Assembly (NCBI RefSeq): GCF_014898815.1
Contig: NW_026515406.1
Location: 558,001 to 622,000, forward strand
Source: Panonychus citri
Lineage: Eukaryota; Arthropoda; Arachnida; Trombidiformes; Tetranychidae
Direction of reading: 5' to 3'
DNA: 64,000 bases
Position numbers and translations under genes: made by a program. The stretch's first letter is position 1. Each line of letters begins with the position of its first letter. Positions 45,548 through 58,334 of the stretch are shown here, piece by piece. The notes under the pieces are model-generated. The model saw only the letters and a program-made list of their open reading frames with translations, was not told the origin of the DNA and made no database searches.

Positions 45548-47716
45548 ATGGCAACATCGGTGTTTCCTTTAATTGTGCTTAATTTAGTTTTACTTATTTC
45601 CCGAGCTCCCGGTTTATCAGCGGGTGGTTCTTACTCGGACTTGCATCCGACCTCACCTGAGCGGTCGGTTATTGCCAACCTGTTTGAATGGCGTTTCGAT
45701 GATATTGCCGATGAATGTGAACAGTTTTTAGGTCCAGCGGGTTACGCTGCCGTTCAGACTTCACCCGTTTTCGAGTACGCAGTTATATCCGCACCTTGGT
45801 ATGAACCCGCTGCGATCCGACCTTGGTATGAACGATATCAACCGGTCAGTTATAAGATCGCCTCTCGAAGTGGTGATGAAAATGCTTTCAAATCGATGGT
45901 TGATCGATGTAACAAAGCTGGAGTTCGTGTTGTCGTTGACCTGGTTCTTAACCATATGACCGGTGAATTGGATGGTGTCGGCTCGGGAGGGTCAAGTTTC
46001 CAAGGTCAATCGGGTAAATCATATCCAGGTGTACCTTTTGATGCCTCAAACTTTAATTCAAAGGAAAAATGTAACTCTGGTGATGGACAAATTCACGATT
46101 ACGGTAATCCCTCTCAGGTCAGAAACTGTGAACTCTCCGGTCTTCATGATTTAGATACTGGTAGTGAATATGTCAGGTCAAAACAACGTGATGCCGTTAA
46201 TCATCTTATCGATATTGGTATTGCTGGTTTCCGAATGGATGCATCTAAACACATGTGGCCTGCCGATATTCAGGCCATTTTTGACGGAGTTCACGATTTA
46301 AATACTGCTTACTTTCCCTCTGGAAGTCGACCGATAATCTTTCATGAAGTAATGCCTGGTGGGGCCGTTTCAATGGCTGAATACACTCCCTTAGGTCGAG
46401 TGTTAGAGTTTAACTATCGATCATCAATTCGTGATGTGTTCAGAGGTTATGGTCAAAAATTGAAGTACCTGAAAAACTTTGGTGAAGGCTGGTCATTTGT
46501 CAAGAGCGGTGATGCCGTTCCTATGGTGGACAATCACGATCTCCAACGATCAGAGCCAGTGAGAGGTTGTAACTTCCGTTCATCCCGAGCCTACAAACTC
46601 GCAACCGCCTTCATGTTGTCTTGGCCTTACGGTGAGTCCATTTAATTGTTGACAATTAACACGAAAAACAAAACCAAATTGTGATTAATTCCAATCCATT
46701 TATCAAAAGGTCTTCCAAATGTCATGAGTAGTTACGATTGGCCACTAAGCTTAGATGGTGTAAGTTTAAGTGATATGATTATACGATTTTAATTGTTGAG
46801 TAATCTAATTGTTGGCTAATTGTAATCTAGGATAATGATAGAAATAAATTCATGGGCCCTCCAGCTGATGATCAACAAAACATCAAACGTGTAGTCAAGA
46901 AAGACGGTGGATGTGAAGCCCCTTGGGTTTGTGAACACAGGTAACTATTAATTGTAATCATTGATAATCTGGATAATCAGTTAATTGTCTTGTTCTTTTA
47001 ATCAGATTCAAAGCGATCGCTAACATGGTCACCTTTAGAGCTGTGGCCGGAGATGAGCCCGTCGCTAATTGGTACGATAACGATAACAATTTAATTGCCT
47101 TCAGTCGAGGGTCAAAGGCTTTTATTGTGATTAACAATGAAGGTAAAACAATTACATCAACTTTTCAAACTGGATTACCTGAAGGAGTTTATTGTGATAT
47201 CATTAACGGTTCTGGTAAAGGTAAGCAAATTAATTGTTAACAATTTAATTGCTCATCCTAATTGATAATATAATAACTTGATTGTAAAGGTGGTCAGTGT
47301 ACTGGTAAATCAATTAACGTTGCCGCTGACGGAACTGCAACAATTGAAATCCAAGGTGACATTGATGCTCCAATGGTCGCTTTCCATGTTGAACCAAAGG
47401 TAATTAACTAATTGTTAACAATTAACTCTTATATTGTAACTTACCAATAACAACAATTTAATTCTAATTATCATCTAGTCATCACCAAACCCACAACCAC
47501 AACCACAACCACAACCTCAACCTCAGCCTCAACCAAACCCAACACCAGGTAAACAACAAAACTAATTAACTTTAATTATGATCAGTGTATTAATTAAATT
47601 CTTTCTCTATTTAATCAGTAATTAAGCCAACTGATGGTTCATTAGATGACCAAAAGACTCTTGACCATTGTGCCTTATGTGTTAAATCATTAAATCAACG
47701 AAAAGTTGAATTATAA
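45548..47716 (+). CDS. Alpha-amylase (GH13) with C-terminal PQ-repeat and Cys tail
   Basis: Secreted starch- and glycogen-cleaving enzyme. Exons: 45548-46631, 46710-46759, 46831-46940, 47006-47220, 47290-47399, 47479-47548, 47619-47716; 578 residues. Start ATG 45548-45550 opens a signal peptide (MATSVFPLIVLNLVLLISRA). GH13 core: VIANLFEWRFDDIADECEQF, RPWYERYQPVSYKIASRSGD and VVVDLVLNHM. Catalytic residues are Asp231 (GFRMDASKHMW), Glu267 (IFHEVMP) and Asp331 (VDNHD). The Arg of GFRMD and the Asn of VDNHD fit a chloride-dependent animal enzyme. The glycine-rich GHGAGG loop after VDNHD is replaced by LQRSEPVRGC. The usual all-beta domain C ends around FHVEPK. Beyond it, a 70-base exon encodes PNPQPQPQPQPQ-type repeats and the last exon a short tail with CALC. 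This extension adds about 55 residues to a normal amylase. Confidence 0.93.
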
Positions 47717-48211
47717 TTGAAGATGATCTAAAATCAAATCACCAAACGAGAAAAAAAAACAATTAAATCAACCAAATTGTTTCTTGACAACTTAACAAAA
47801 ATTAACTATCGATTCCATTGGATACAATTAAGTAAATTAACTTATCCCGAAAGGGAAACAATTAGTAAATCATCAATTACCAATTGTAATACTTTTCATA
47901 TCCAAAAATAAACAAAAAAAACATTTCCAACTCAAAATTCACCTTAAATTTAATCACAACCAAATCAACTCAGCTAAACCCCTCCAAGCAATCAACTAAT
48001 TGCTAAGTATGAACTACAATACAATTGAAAATCAGTGTTGATTACCAGACAATTACGATGACAATGATAATCAAACCAAATGAACCGTTAACCCAAACCT
48101 TAAAATGCCAACATGTAAATATTTTCATGTCAAGTGATTAAAGTTTATTGTTTATACGAGTAATTCAATTAACTAATTATGTTGAGTGTCTAATTGTTTA
48201 TATCCTTCTAT
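47717..48211. other. Intergenic downstream of amylase
   Basis: About 495 AT-rich bases. It may hold an unrecognised upstream exon of the following membrane-protein gene, but none could be identified. Confidence 0.45.
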
Positions 48212-48753
48212 ATGCATATTGATATATCATCAAAGTTTGAATCGACTAATGTTCAAATTACAAACAATCTAATAGTTGAACAAATCTATTACTTGGCTCC
48301 GTTAATTGGGTTAATTACATTTGTATCAACAATTCTGGTTCTTTGCTGTTTGAAATTTTTTTTAATCATGAAGATAATCATGTAATCGTTGAACATGCAA
48401 CTGAAAATGATTCAGCTAATTATTATCATGGTGATATTTCATCATCGACAGCCACTGTTGAATTATTTAGTGAACAATTTAAACAATCAAAACAAATTGC
48501 TACAAAAAACCTCAATTCAACGGGTTTCGGCTCAGTGGTCAATTTATCTGAAGGGTCATCTTTCAATAAGACAATTAGTTTTAATCCACCAACTTTGAGA
48601 AATATTTTCAGGAAAAGTGACCTTGACGCTAGTGAGGTCGTCAGTCGACCGTCACAGGTAACGAAAAGTACAATAGGATTGACCAAACAACGATCCAAAC
48701 AACTGACCAGTCCAACGATAACTGCGAAAAAATCCAAATCGGATAACATTTAA
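48212..48753 (+). pseudogene. Single-pass membrane protein gene with frame break at a T8 run
   Basis: Two adjoining open frames appear to make one protein. Frame A starts at ATG 48212-48214: a short hydrophilic N-terminus (MHIDISSKFESTNVQITNNL), then a membrane helix, YYLAPLIGLITFVSTILVLC, and a positive stop-transfer CLK. It enters a run of eight T (48356-48363) and soon ends. Frame B, open through the same run, continues with NHEDNHVIVEHATENDSANY and a 130-residue polar tail rich in Ser/Thr/Lys (VSRPSQVTKSTIGLTKQRSK) to TAA 48751-48753. One extra T would join them into a protein of about 181 residues with the topology of a type III membrane protein. Explanations are a sequencing error, a polymorphic or fixed indel, a pseudogene, or frameshifting at the slippery run. 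A short intron over the run would delete the helix and seems less likely. No family recognised. Confidence 0.45.
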
Positions 48754-50327
48754 TTCAATTAACAATTTAAATTGGAAATCATTCATTTAGAAATTAAATA
48801 TTTTCACTCGTTAATTGTGACGATTTTTTTATTACCAATTTAAATTGTTGATAGACTAATTTGAGTTCAATAGCATTTAAAAATAATCGTAATTACATTT
48901 TATATCTTGATGGTTAATCAAAATATTGGACAGTCTCAAATTGTTTGTTTGCTAATAATTGACCAATTAGATAATTAGATGATTACTATTGGATTGATTA
49001 ATTATATTAGAGTGGGAAGAGAAGACAATTTGTTTACCTTAATTGTCAAGTGTTAAAGTTGATCATTTACAATTAATACAACGATTATTAGTTAGTTTTA
49101 ATTGATTGCTCGTGTCTCTGTCATGTTCACTCAGTGTTTCCGTTTCAACGGAAGTGGTCAATTGGCCTTGTAAGACAATAACCTGGTTGATTTGTCCTAA
49201 AACGGGAAAAGCGTTTGTTTAAAATTGGGATCCAATAGTGGCTCGATTAGATCATATATCGGCCTTTGACCTGTCCACCATGACAACCGATAAGCGACAG
49301 CACAAGTTAGACTTCATCGAAGACACAATGACCATCGCTAAGATTGAAAAGTCTCATGAAACTGACCATCCACTTCCTTTGTGCCAATCACGTCCTTGGC
49401 CGTCGCGAACAACTTTGTAACCATTTTTGTATCGATTGTACAGTTCGAGTCAATTCAGATCAATTTTCTTCGTCCAAGAATCGAGCCGAGCCTAAAAAAA
49501 TACCCTTGGGCTAAAATCTTTAGTCATGATCACCGATTCTCTCATGAAATTGCGATAAAAATACTCAATGAATTGACAAAGTTTCACACAATCATTGATC
49601 ATTTAAATTAACCACAATTAATTATTTTCGCGCTAATTAATTGATTATCAATTTTTCTTTATTTCTTCAAATTTCAATTTTCTTTTAATTGTATTGATTA
49701 TTTTACACAAAAAGGTAAAATAGATTAAAATTAAATCTATTATTACCTTTACTACGTAATTAGTAAAAATTTTTATTGACTTGATAATTAATCAATTGTA
49801 ATTAGTTAATTTATCGTTCGCCAATTGAATTGATGAATTGTCTAAATTTGTTAATCATCGTTATAATGGCGAGTTGATTGATTTCAATCAATCTGATTAG
49901 CAACATATTTGATCAAAATGATTTATTTACTTACAATCTTTTTCTCAATCTCTTAATTAAAATGTTTTAATTGTTAACAATTAACAATAATCAGATTGTA
50001 ATTTTTTTATATATAATTAAGTGTAGAGATTTTTTTCTTCTTAGATTGATTTAGAAAACAAAAACAATCAACTAATTGAGTTTTAATTAACAAACAAACT
50101 TAAATAATTATCTCGCCTCATCATTACGATCAAGTTGAACAATCAATTGATTGATTTTTTTTTTGGTTGAAACAAGTTAATTGTTTTATATAATCGGAAA
50201 GTTAATCAACAATTAAATTTCTTTCTATCGTTGAATAAATTGTTTCGTTACTTTCGCTGTGTTTGCATGGTTAGTCTCAATTTCTATCAACATAATTAAC
50301 CAATTGTTCAGAATTAATTATCATCAA
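48754..50327. other. Intergenic with a possible gene relic at 49130-49611
   Basis: AT-rich apart from 49130-49610, which has coding-like composition with frame breaks (listed separately). Around 49620-50327 the sequence is the 3' flank of the channel gene with T-rich runs. Confidence 0.5.
49238..49611 (+). pseudogene. Possible decayed gene, two short frames
   Basis: Two frames overlap: 49238-49420 (LDHISAFDLSTMTTDKRQHK, DFIEDTMTIAKIEKSHETDH) and 49381-49611 (ITSLAVANNFVTIFVSIVQF, ESIQINFLRPRIEPSLKKYP). Sequence composition here is richer in GC than the flanks and resembles that of coding exons nearby. The hydrophobic NNFVTIFVSIVQFE weakly recalls the last helix of gustatory receptors (T-x-F-x-x-x-x-Q-F). 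With stops between the parts and no clear start, a receptor pseudogene is the best guess, held weakly. Confidence 0.22.
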
Positions 50328-53300
50328 TTAAATAATAGATTCTTTGTTTCTCTCACTTTCATCTTCATCTTCATCCTCATCAACACGAATATCACCTCCA
50401 ATATCACTTAATCCTCCCTCATCTTCCTCTTCCGGTCCACTTGATTCAAATCCAATTTCACCATCACCCTGACCATGATCATGACCATGATGGTGATGAT
50501 GATGAAGATGATGATAACCATCATCGTCTATTTCATCATCTTCATCACAAACAGCATCATCATTGAAAATTCCACCTCGATTTCCACCGGTTGATCCATT
50601 GTCATCTTCCTTGGTGGCGATCATCTTCATCTCGATTCCTTTCAGTCTCTCCTCAACTTCCCACTGTTGTTGAGATAATTTGAAACTCATGGAAGTATTT
50701 TCTTTCTCAAGGTGAGCTAATCTATCACGTAAACGTTTTATTTCGGACAACAGAATCTCTTGTGGAGGTAAATTACCACCGGTGGAAGATGATAAAGTTG
50801 CTGTGACATTTGCCACGGTTGATGGGGAGACACCAATTGAACTGAAAGTACCACCTTCGGAGGGTAAATCACCGGAGGGAGTTGTTGGAGCTGTTAAAGG
50901 TATTAAAGGTGTACCTGGTGCCGTGGAGAGGAAAAGTTGTGAAGATGAATGAGCGGGAGATATTAGATGACAGGTAAATGGGGGTGGATGGTGATGATGA
51001 TAAGTGTTTGATGTGCTGGTTGATGAAGGCACAAGACAATGGCTGTGAGAGGGTGAAGTTGATGAATTGTAAGAAGGTGTTGGAGAGACAGAGGGTTGAA
51101 GATGACTTGGTCTTGGGATGATTCCCTGATTGTTCCCACCGGTACCGTTAGTTTGTTCACTCTCATTATCACACCTTTTACCCGTTCCCATGGAAGTAGA
51201 AACATTTACAGAGGAAGATGAAGAAGCCGCCGCCGCTGCTGCGGCCGCTGCAGCAGCAGCGGCAATGGAAGATCCATCGATTAACCAATCAAGACCGGAT
51301 GAGGTAAGTGGTGTTGGTGTTGGCGGAGTAAAATAAATGTTAACACCTTCCTTGGTAAAGGCAACACTGGCTTGGGAATTACAGTTAGTCAACTCGTTAG
51401 GAGGTTTGTTTCCCTCCGAGCGACCAGATAAACTATGTTGTTGATGTGATGATTGTAACAATTGCTGATGGTGATAAGGAGGCGGTGGATGATCAGATAC
51501 TCTATCTACATCATCTTCGCTTATTCCTCCCTCTCTTTCTCCGCCATCATCGCCATTTCCATCTCGCCCCTCATCCTCTTTCCTTTTCTCTTCATTTATC
51601 ACAAGTAATTCGTCTTCCGTTAATAGTGTATTCGCAGATTGAGTATGAGTTCGTGAGTATTTACCATCATTCACCTTCGGCAAACTAAGATTGTATTTAG
51701 ATTGAATTCCGGGTGTACTTTTAGATCGACCTCTAGATACTAAATTAGAAACGATAAATAGATAAACAATTAGAAAATCAATCAACAATTTATCGTAATC
51801 CAAACTAATCAGTAGACGGAAAACAAAATGTTGAAAAAGTTTTCTTGTATTTCCATTTGAAATCAGCTAATTATCATTGATTAGAATTGCAATCAAGTCT
51901 TAATCATTATCACAATCAAATCGTTTAATATTCACATCTATTGAGTATTATAATTAACACTTCAATTCAACAGGGAATCTAATATTAATCACCAGAGAAA
52001 ATGAGTAATTAATTTCAACAAATCGTGATAATTAAAATAAAGTAATTATTGTAATGGTTAAAACATTTACAATTTGTTATAATCAATTGTTTTAATCAAC
52101 CGAGATAGAAAAAGTTTATAACAATTAAAAACTATTATCACCTAATTAGAAGATATAATTGTAATAGTTAAATTAATCAATCTGGAGATTATAAGGAAAA
52201 TACTTGATAAAACAACGAAACAATTAAAAGTAAATTGGTAAGATGAAAATAACCTAGAAAACTGAATTAAATTGAAATTGAACAATAAAAAGGTAATCTA
52301 ATCATCTTAAAGTGTAAAACTAATCCTTAATTGTTACAATGAAATGAAAATCGATAAATTGTAATTACAAAGTTAATCGATTGATTTGGAAAAACAAAAC
52401 TAAGAAGGAAATAAAAAAAAAGTTGAAAATAATGAACCAATAGACTTTGATTGTCAACGAAAAGGTAAACCCAAAGGTAAGAAAATAAATATTGTCACTT
52501 AATTGTAATTAACTGAATCAAATATTTGGTCTCATTGAATAGTACAAATATAACATCATTATCATCACCATCTCTTGAGATAAATCATTAAGAATAGGAA
52601 AAAAGTATTGAATAGGATAAAAGATTTGACAAGAAAATCTTTTCTCGTTCATGTTCATCATCCCAAATGTTCAAATGGTCTTGTAAAGGATGAGAATACA
52701 AACTAACCCATCAAAACCACAGATAAAATTTCAAATTTATATAGAGATAACATCTCATGTTACCTGATAATAATACCATGAAAAGATAGACACAAGATGA
52801 GCCTGAAAATGATGAGTAAAAAAAAACTAGATGAAAAACAGATTGAAACTCATGGTGAAGGAAGGAGATTGATATATTATATTCATCTTCCTATGTGAGT
52901 ATTATAACACATCTTTTCATGAGAGTTGAGATGATTGATTTTGCGCATCATTATCAACATTTCATCTTTTCTTTTTTCATGGTGATACTCTGAATTTTCA
53001 TTCCAAGTATACACATCAAATTCGTGGGTATATCTTCAACTTGAAACCAAGTAAGATGAAGGAAAACAACAACAACAAGACAATAGCAACAAAAGGAGAA
53101 GGAAAAAATGAGAAACAAAATCAAATCCGTCAATCATATTGGTCAGAGATTAGGTTTCAATTGATATAATATCATATGGATATAACTGTAAACACTAGAG
53201 TCTACACACCATTGAACATTGTCAACATTTAAATCTATCAGTTTATCAATTGTTATTCAACAATAAGTGATGATAACAATGAAGATATCATAATACTATC

Positions 53301-56300
53301 AATTTGTTTTTCATCCTTTATTGTCTCATAATCATCATGATAATAATAATCATCCATTGAGTAAATAATCAAACTGAAAGGAGATTGAAAGTAATTTGAA
53401 TTAACACAAACATCAACTTACAATCTAACCTAAGGTTGTGTATCTTAGTTAATCAATGAAATTAAGGTTAATCATCAGACAAACTAATATGTATATATAT
53501 TAAAAACCTTTAATTGTTTAGTATTAAAACCAATTATCATTGGATTTTCTCAATCATCATCATTAAAACAATTGATATTTACACCGTTCGTTTTTTAAAC
53601 TAACTATTGATGTCGTTTCTAAACATGACAACAATTTAGCTAATCATTTAAAATGAGATATAAAATGTATCACATTTATATTATCGTTATTTTTTCATGA
53701 CATTAAATTTAGGTCAAATTAAGCAGAAAATGATTAATATGATTACAATAATAAACGAACAATTTAACATGTTAATAGGCCTTGCCAATGATTTAGAAAC
53801 ATTTAAATTACCTTTTAAACATACAACTAACATTAAGTTTAATCAAATGATTTATAAAACACAACAATAACCATTTACAATTTAAACGTCAAAAATTAAA
53901 TTGTTTACGTTATAAAAATAGTAAATCAAATTAATCGTTAATTGTTTACACACACACACACATACACACAAATTTAAGACAATTAAGACTTATCAATGAA
54001 AGGGCAAAATTAAATCAACAATTAAGAGTCAATTTTTCATTGAATTGCCTTATATTTTGATTGATATGAAAGGCTCATCTTATTATTTTTTTTTTAATTA
54101 AACGTAATATTAGCAACAACAATTAACGCTAAGCTGAATGTAAATAATTAAGCTAATTGTGCTAAAAGTTGAATTGTGATTGACAGATTATGTTTTCAAA
54201 TATATATCACAAGAAAAGGAGAGACATTATCACATTAAGATTGATCTGGTTCAATTGTTTTCCTTGTCTAATCTAAGGCGAAATGATAATGTTGATGTCT
54301 AATGATAATATTGTTGTTGTTGATGATGAGGATGAGGATGGAGATGCTACTGATATAGTTATATACATAATAGTAGTTGGATGGTATTGATTAAATGGTA
54401 ATGATGATGATGATTACTTACTTTTCATGAGAGGTTCTTTCTTATATTTTTCTAATCTTTTCGAGGCAATTGCTTCCAATCTAACTCGTGCTGCTGGATA
54501 ATCTTTCAATACATCCCATAGATCTTGTTTGGATAAACAAAATAGGTCAGAATAACCAACTGATTTAACTGAGGCAGTCCTACGATTACCCGCTGTTCCC
54601 ATGTTTAGAATTGATATTTCACCAAAATAACTTCCCGCCCTAAGGGTGGCCAGTACATTGGAACCAGAATCAGAGACAACCTGAAGTTTACCTCTATTAA
54701 CAATGAACATTTCTTTGCCCACTTCCCCTTTTCGACAAACATAATCTCCCGGTGAGAAAAGTACTGGACGAAGTCGTAATACCAAAGCACAAAGAAAACC
54801 AGCTTCCGTATTCTGAAATATTTCAACTCGTTTCAGGGTATCAAGGTGAACATGAATCGCAATCTCTGCCTTTAATTTAGCTAAATAATTAATAAGCAAA
54901 AATAGAAATACGAAAAATTAATTAGTTAATATATTATAATAACGAAACAATCAAGAGTCAAATGTAAACAATTATTATTATTATTATTATCATTGAAAAG
55001 TTTCAATCAAAGTTGTGGGCGGCAGGATTGGGAAACATGAAATGAAAATTTCATTAATCAAATGATGATAATATCATATTTATGTATTTGATATTAATCA
55101 TTTCAAATGTCAACTAAATGATAATATCAAATGTTGATACAAACAAAAAAAAGTATCAATATATAAATATAAACATTTGTTGTCATTGCAATTGACAACA
55201 AATCTTACAAGGGGTCAAAGGTAAGCTCAACACTGGACATATATAATTAATATGCTTAGACAACTATGTAGCATGATGGTCAAGGGAATCAAGAATAATA
55301 TTAATAACTTTTATATGTATGAAAGAAATGACAATAAATGTAATTGAGGTGGAAAAAAAAAGTTCTGATTGACATTAACAGGGGAACAACAGAGAAAATG
55401 AGAAAAGAAAACAATCTAAATATTAATGAGATGATTGTTAGAAATTAATCATGATTAGTTAATGAGAATTAGTAGGAGAAAAGGAGAAAGAGAGAAAAGT
55501 TTTACACAACAATTAAAATCGTAATATTTTTCTCTCTATTTAGTAAGATTTAAATTGTGAGAATCTATTTTCTATTTGATAGAAAATAATCTCAATGTAA
55601 ACTTGAACCAAATTTAATCAAGAAGCGAAATGGTAACAATAATATTTACTCATTCATAGACAGAAATACATTTAAAAGGTAAATATTATATGTAAATAGA
55701 TGATTAAATTACATAGGAAATATTTTCTCATTTTAAATGTTGGAAAAAGTCATTTGAATACCAAATATTAAACGGTGGGTATTCAGTGTATGAGGTAAGA
55801 AGCTTTTCTTTACACACCATCAGAATGGTGGGAAATTAGATGAAAAGAGAGAGAGAGAAAGAGGGAAAAAGTTATTAATGAGAAATTGATTGTAAACGAA
55901 ATTATATTACTAAAGTGATGGTAAAGGTTGACAAATTGTTTTTAGAGTTTGTATTATATTATTTATATTTTACCTGGTAAGAATCCGACTGATTTATCTT
56001 CATCAGCTGATTTTTGTGTCATCCACAGATAATCAAACCATTTGATTACTTTAATTTTAAGATGTTCGGGTACTCGACGCATTCTCATATAAGTTTTAAC
56101 GGAATCTAATTTAGCTTGAAACTCTTTACGAGCCGCTGATACATTGGTAACAATGTTGGCCACATGACCTAAAACAGTGGCCAGTAAAAAGAGACCCAAA
56201 AATAGTTCAACAATGAGAAAAATATATTCCCCTTTGGTACGAGGTCTTGGAAGGTCACCTATTATGGTGAGCGCTAGAATGGACCAATAAAAGGCATGTA

Positions 56301-57414
56301 AATAGTCACATTCAACATCGGGACAAAGTTGATGATCTCGAGAACCTAAAAACCAATCGGAAGAACCAAAATTTTTTCTCTTTGAAAGAAGATGATAAAA
56401 ACAAGCATTCCAATGGAAGATGACCAATATATAATGGACAAGTGATACAGTTCGGAAAACATTTGGATAATTGGTGTGTCTCTCTGTACGATCAAGAAAT
56501 GACCACCATTTGTATATTTTAACCAAACGGAAACCTCGAAGTATTGAATTAAAACCAATGGAAAGGTAAAGAAAATCTAATGGAAGTAAACAGAGACAAT
56601 CAATGTAAAAGAAGGTTGAATTCATATAATATTGTCTCAGCTTTTTGGCATTAGTTTGTAGGACACCTTCATCCAGGTAGCAAATACGGAAGTTAATTAA
56701 TATATCCAGAATGTAAATTGTATCAGAAAGAATGTCAAAGGTTAACCATAGGACCATTGTTTCAGAGGATATCTCACTGAAGGCAAATCTATAGATGATG
56801 ACCCAAAAATTGTATAAAAAAGCAAGAGAGACAATCATTGACCAATAGTAACATAAACGTCCGGATGGATCGAAAACAAATGACCAGCCCTTAGATGAAC
56901 CACCGCCAGTGAAACCAACACCACCGGTACCAGTTCCACCTCGTTTACCTGATAATCCACCACCGCCACCACTTCCAAGACGATCATCTGAACGATCAAA
57001 TTGCCTTTTAATTTCCTTTTTTCTCATTTCTCGACGTTTTCGACTCAGATAAACACTTTCCTCATCTTCGGTTGTCTTATTCTGCTGCTTGGTAATCATT
57101 GATGATGATCCACTGATTGTTGGTATGATAATTGGTTTAATTGAACTACTTTTATTATTATTGGTATCTTCGTCTTCATCTTCATCATTGTCATTGTTTT
57201 TATTATTGTCATCCTCATCTTTACCATCCATGCTTGACCTACAATAAGAAAAATAAAGAAAACAAAAAATGACCAACAAAAGAAAACAAAGAAAAAGTAA
57301 ACAAATGATTTATTGATTGTTGCCTTTGCTCTTTCATCACAAATTACTTTGTTATCTTCCTTTCTCAATCATGGTAATTGTTTTTGTGACAATTATCATC
57401 ATCACAACCACCAT

Positions 57415-57446
<32 letters not shown>

Positions 57447-58334
57447 AAACTGCAAATGATAATCCGTAAGTCAGAAAGTAATTTGATTACAATGAGCATT
57501 AATTTCATATGATATTGTTTGTTGTTGTGAATAAATAAAAAGCTCATCAAGGAAATCAATTTATGAGATTGAGTATTTAATGAACATTGATTCATTTTCT
57601 TAAATGTTCATCATCATTCACAATTTACTATTATTGTTGTTTGGTTAATTGTTTGGGGGAAGGCAAATGATTTAGTTATGTAAATTTATTCTTCTAGTAA
57701 TATAATCATATGTGTATAACGAAACTTACCCTCGATTATTGTGTAAAGAAGTTGATTGTGATGAGAAAACTCGAGCAATTTTATCATTACCTCTACCAGA
57801 AGATGTAATTATACCGGGTATCACCCTGGGTCCATTCCTTTCCGAATCACCCTTTTTACCAATACCAGATGAGCTTGTGGGACCCTCTTTACCTCCATAA
57901 GTAACCTGACCTTGTCCAATTTTCATTACATTAATTGGTGGTGATGAGGAAGACGGATGATTATATGAAGCATGTGAATGTACATGAAGATGAGGATGAG
58001 GATGTTGTTGTTGTTGTTGTTGGACTTGTTGGTGTTGTTGTTGGTGAGATGATGAGTAGGAACTTGAAGAGTAACCAGCTGATCCAGAATGATATACATT
58101 TCCAACACCGGACCCATTGTAACCTCCACCACCGCCGATAACTTTAACACCATTAAATGAATCCATTTCTCCTTGTTCCAGATCATCCTCATCTTCATCA
58201 TCATCATCACCTCCCAGGGCACCCTTCACCTTACGACCAGTCTTTCGGACAACACCACGATTTTTACAATATTTCACTTTATTGGTAGATCCAGATGACC
58301 TGAAGGTCGATGCAATTGATAAACGACGTAACAT
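50328..58334 (-). CDS. CNGL: Cyclic nucleotide-gated cation channel (CNGL type)
   Basis: Six-TM cation channel opened by cGMP/cAMP, probably neuronal. Exons: 57730-58334, 55974-57238, 54422-54880, 50328-51739; 1246 residues, with introns of 491, 1093 and 2682 bases. N-terminus is disordered, Gly/Ser/His/Gln-rich, then Asp/Asn-rich. The channel core starts near residue 318 (GWSFVFDPSGRLCYYWSMIV); S4-like FNSILRGFRLVKIYKWW; pore FYWSILALTIIGDLPRPRTK (filter TIIGD, 526-530). C-linker RKEFQAKLDSVKTYMRMRRV is nearly invariant in CNG channels. The cyclic-nucleotide domain (about 640-760) has FSPGDYVCRKGEVGKEMFIV and the binding cassette GSYFGEISILNMGTAGNRRT. A leucine zipper (CLZ, 1104-1150; EILLSEIKRLRDRLAHLEKE) suits subunit trimerisation. 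The last exon also holds a 14-Ala run and an acidic tail with HHLHHHHHHGHDHG. Similarity is closest to insect CNGL (from memory). Confidence 0.92.
51740..54421. other. Long intron 3 of the CNGL gene
   Basis: 2.7 kb of AT-rich intron between the nucleotide-binding and C-terminal exons. It has a CA run at about 53949-53968 and GAT/TGT repeats near 54310-54410. No nested gene was recognised. Confidence 0.6.
54881..55973. other. Intron 2 of the CNGL gene
   Basis: 1.1-kb AT-rich intron with a short ATT repeat (about 54973-54990) and a GA run near 55846-55866. No other feature. Confidence 0.55.
57415..57446. repeat. (CAT)n microsatellite in CNGL intron 1
   Basis: Trinucleotide run of about ten ATC/CAT units inside the first intron (57239-57729). 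Confidence 0.85.

Noticed and set aside
51130..51336. Plus-strand frame with a 13-Ala run
   Set aside because: Complement of the CNGL Ala-coding repeat (GCN/NGC reads as Ala on both strands); antisense shadow.
57712..57900. Plus frame with many Pro and Leu residues
   Set aside because: Antisense of CNGL exon 1.
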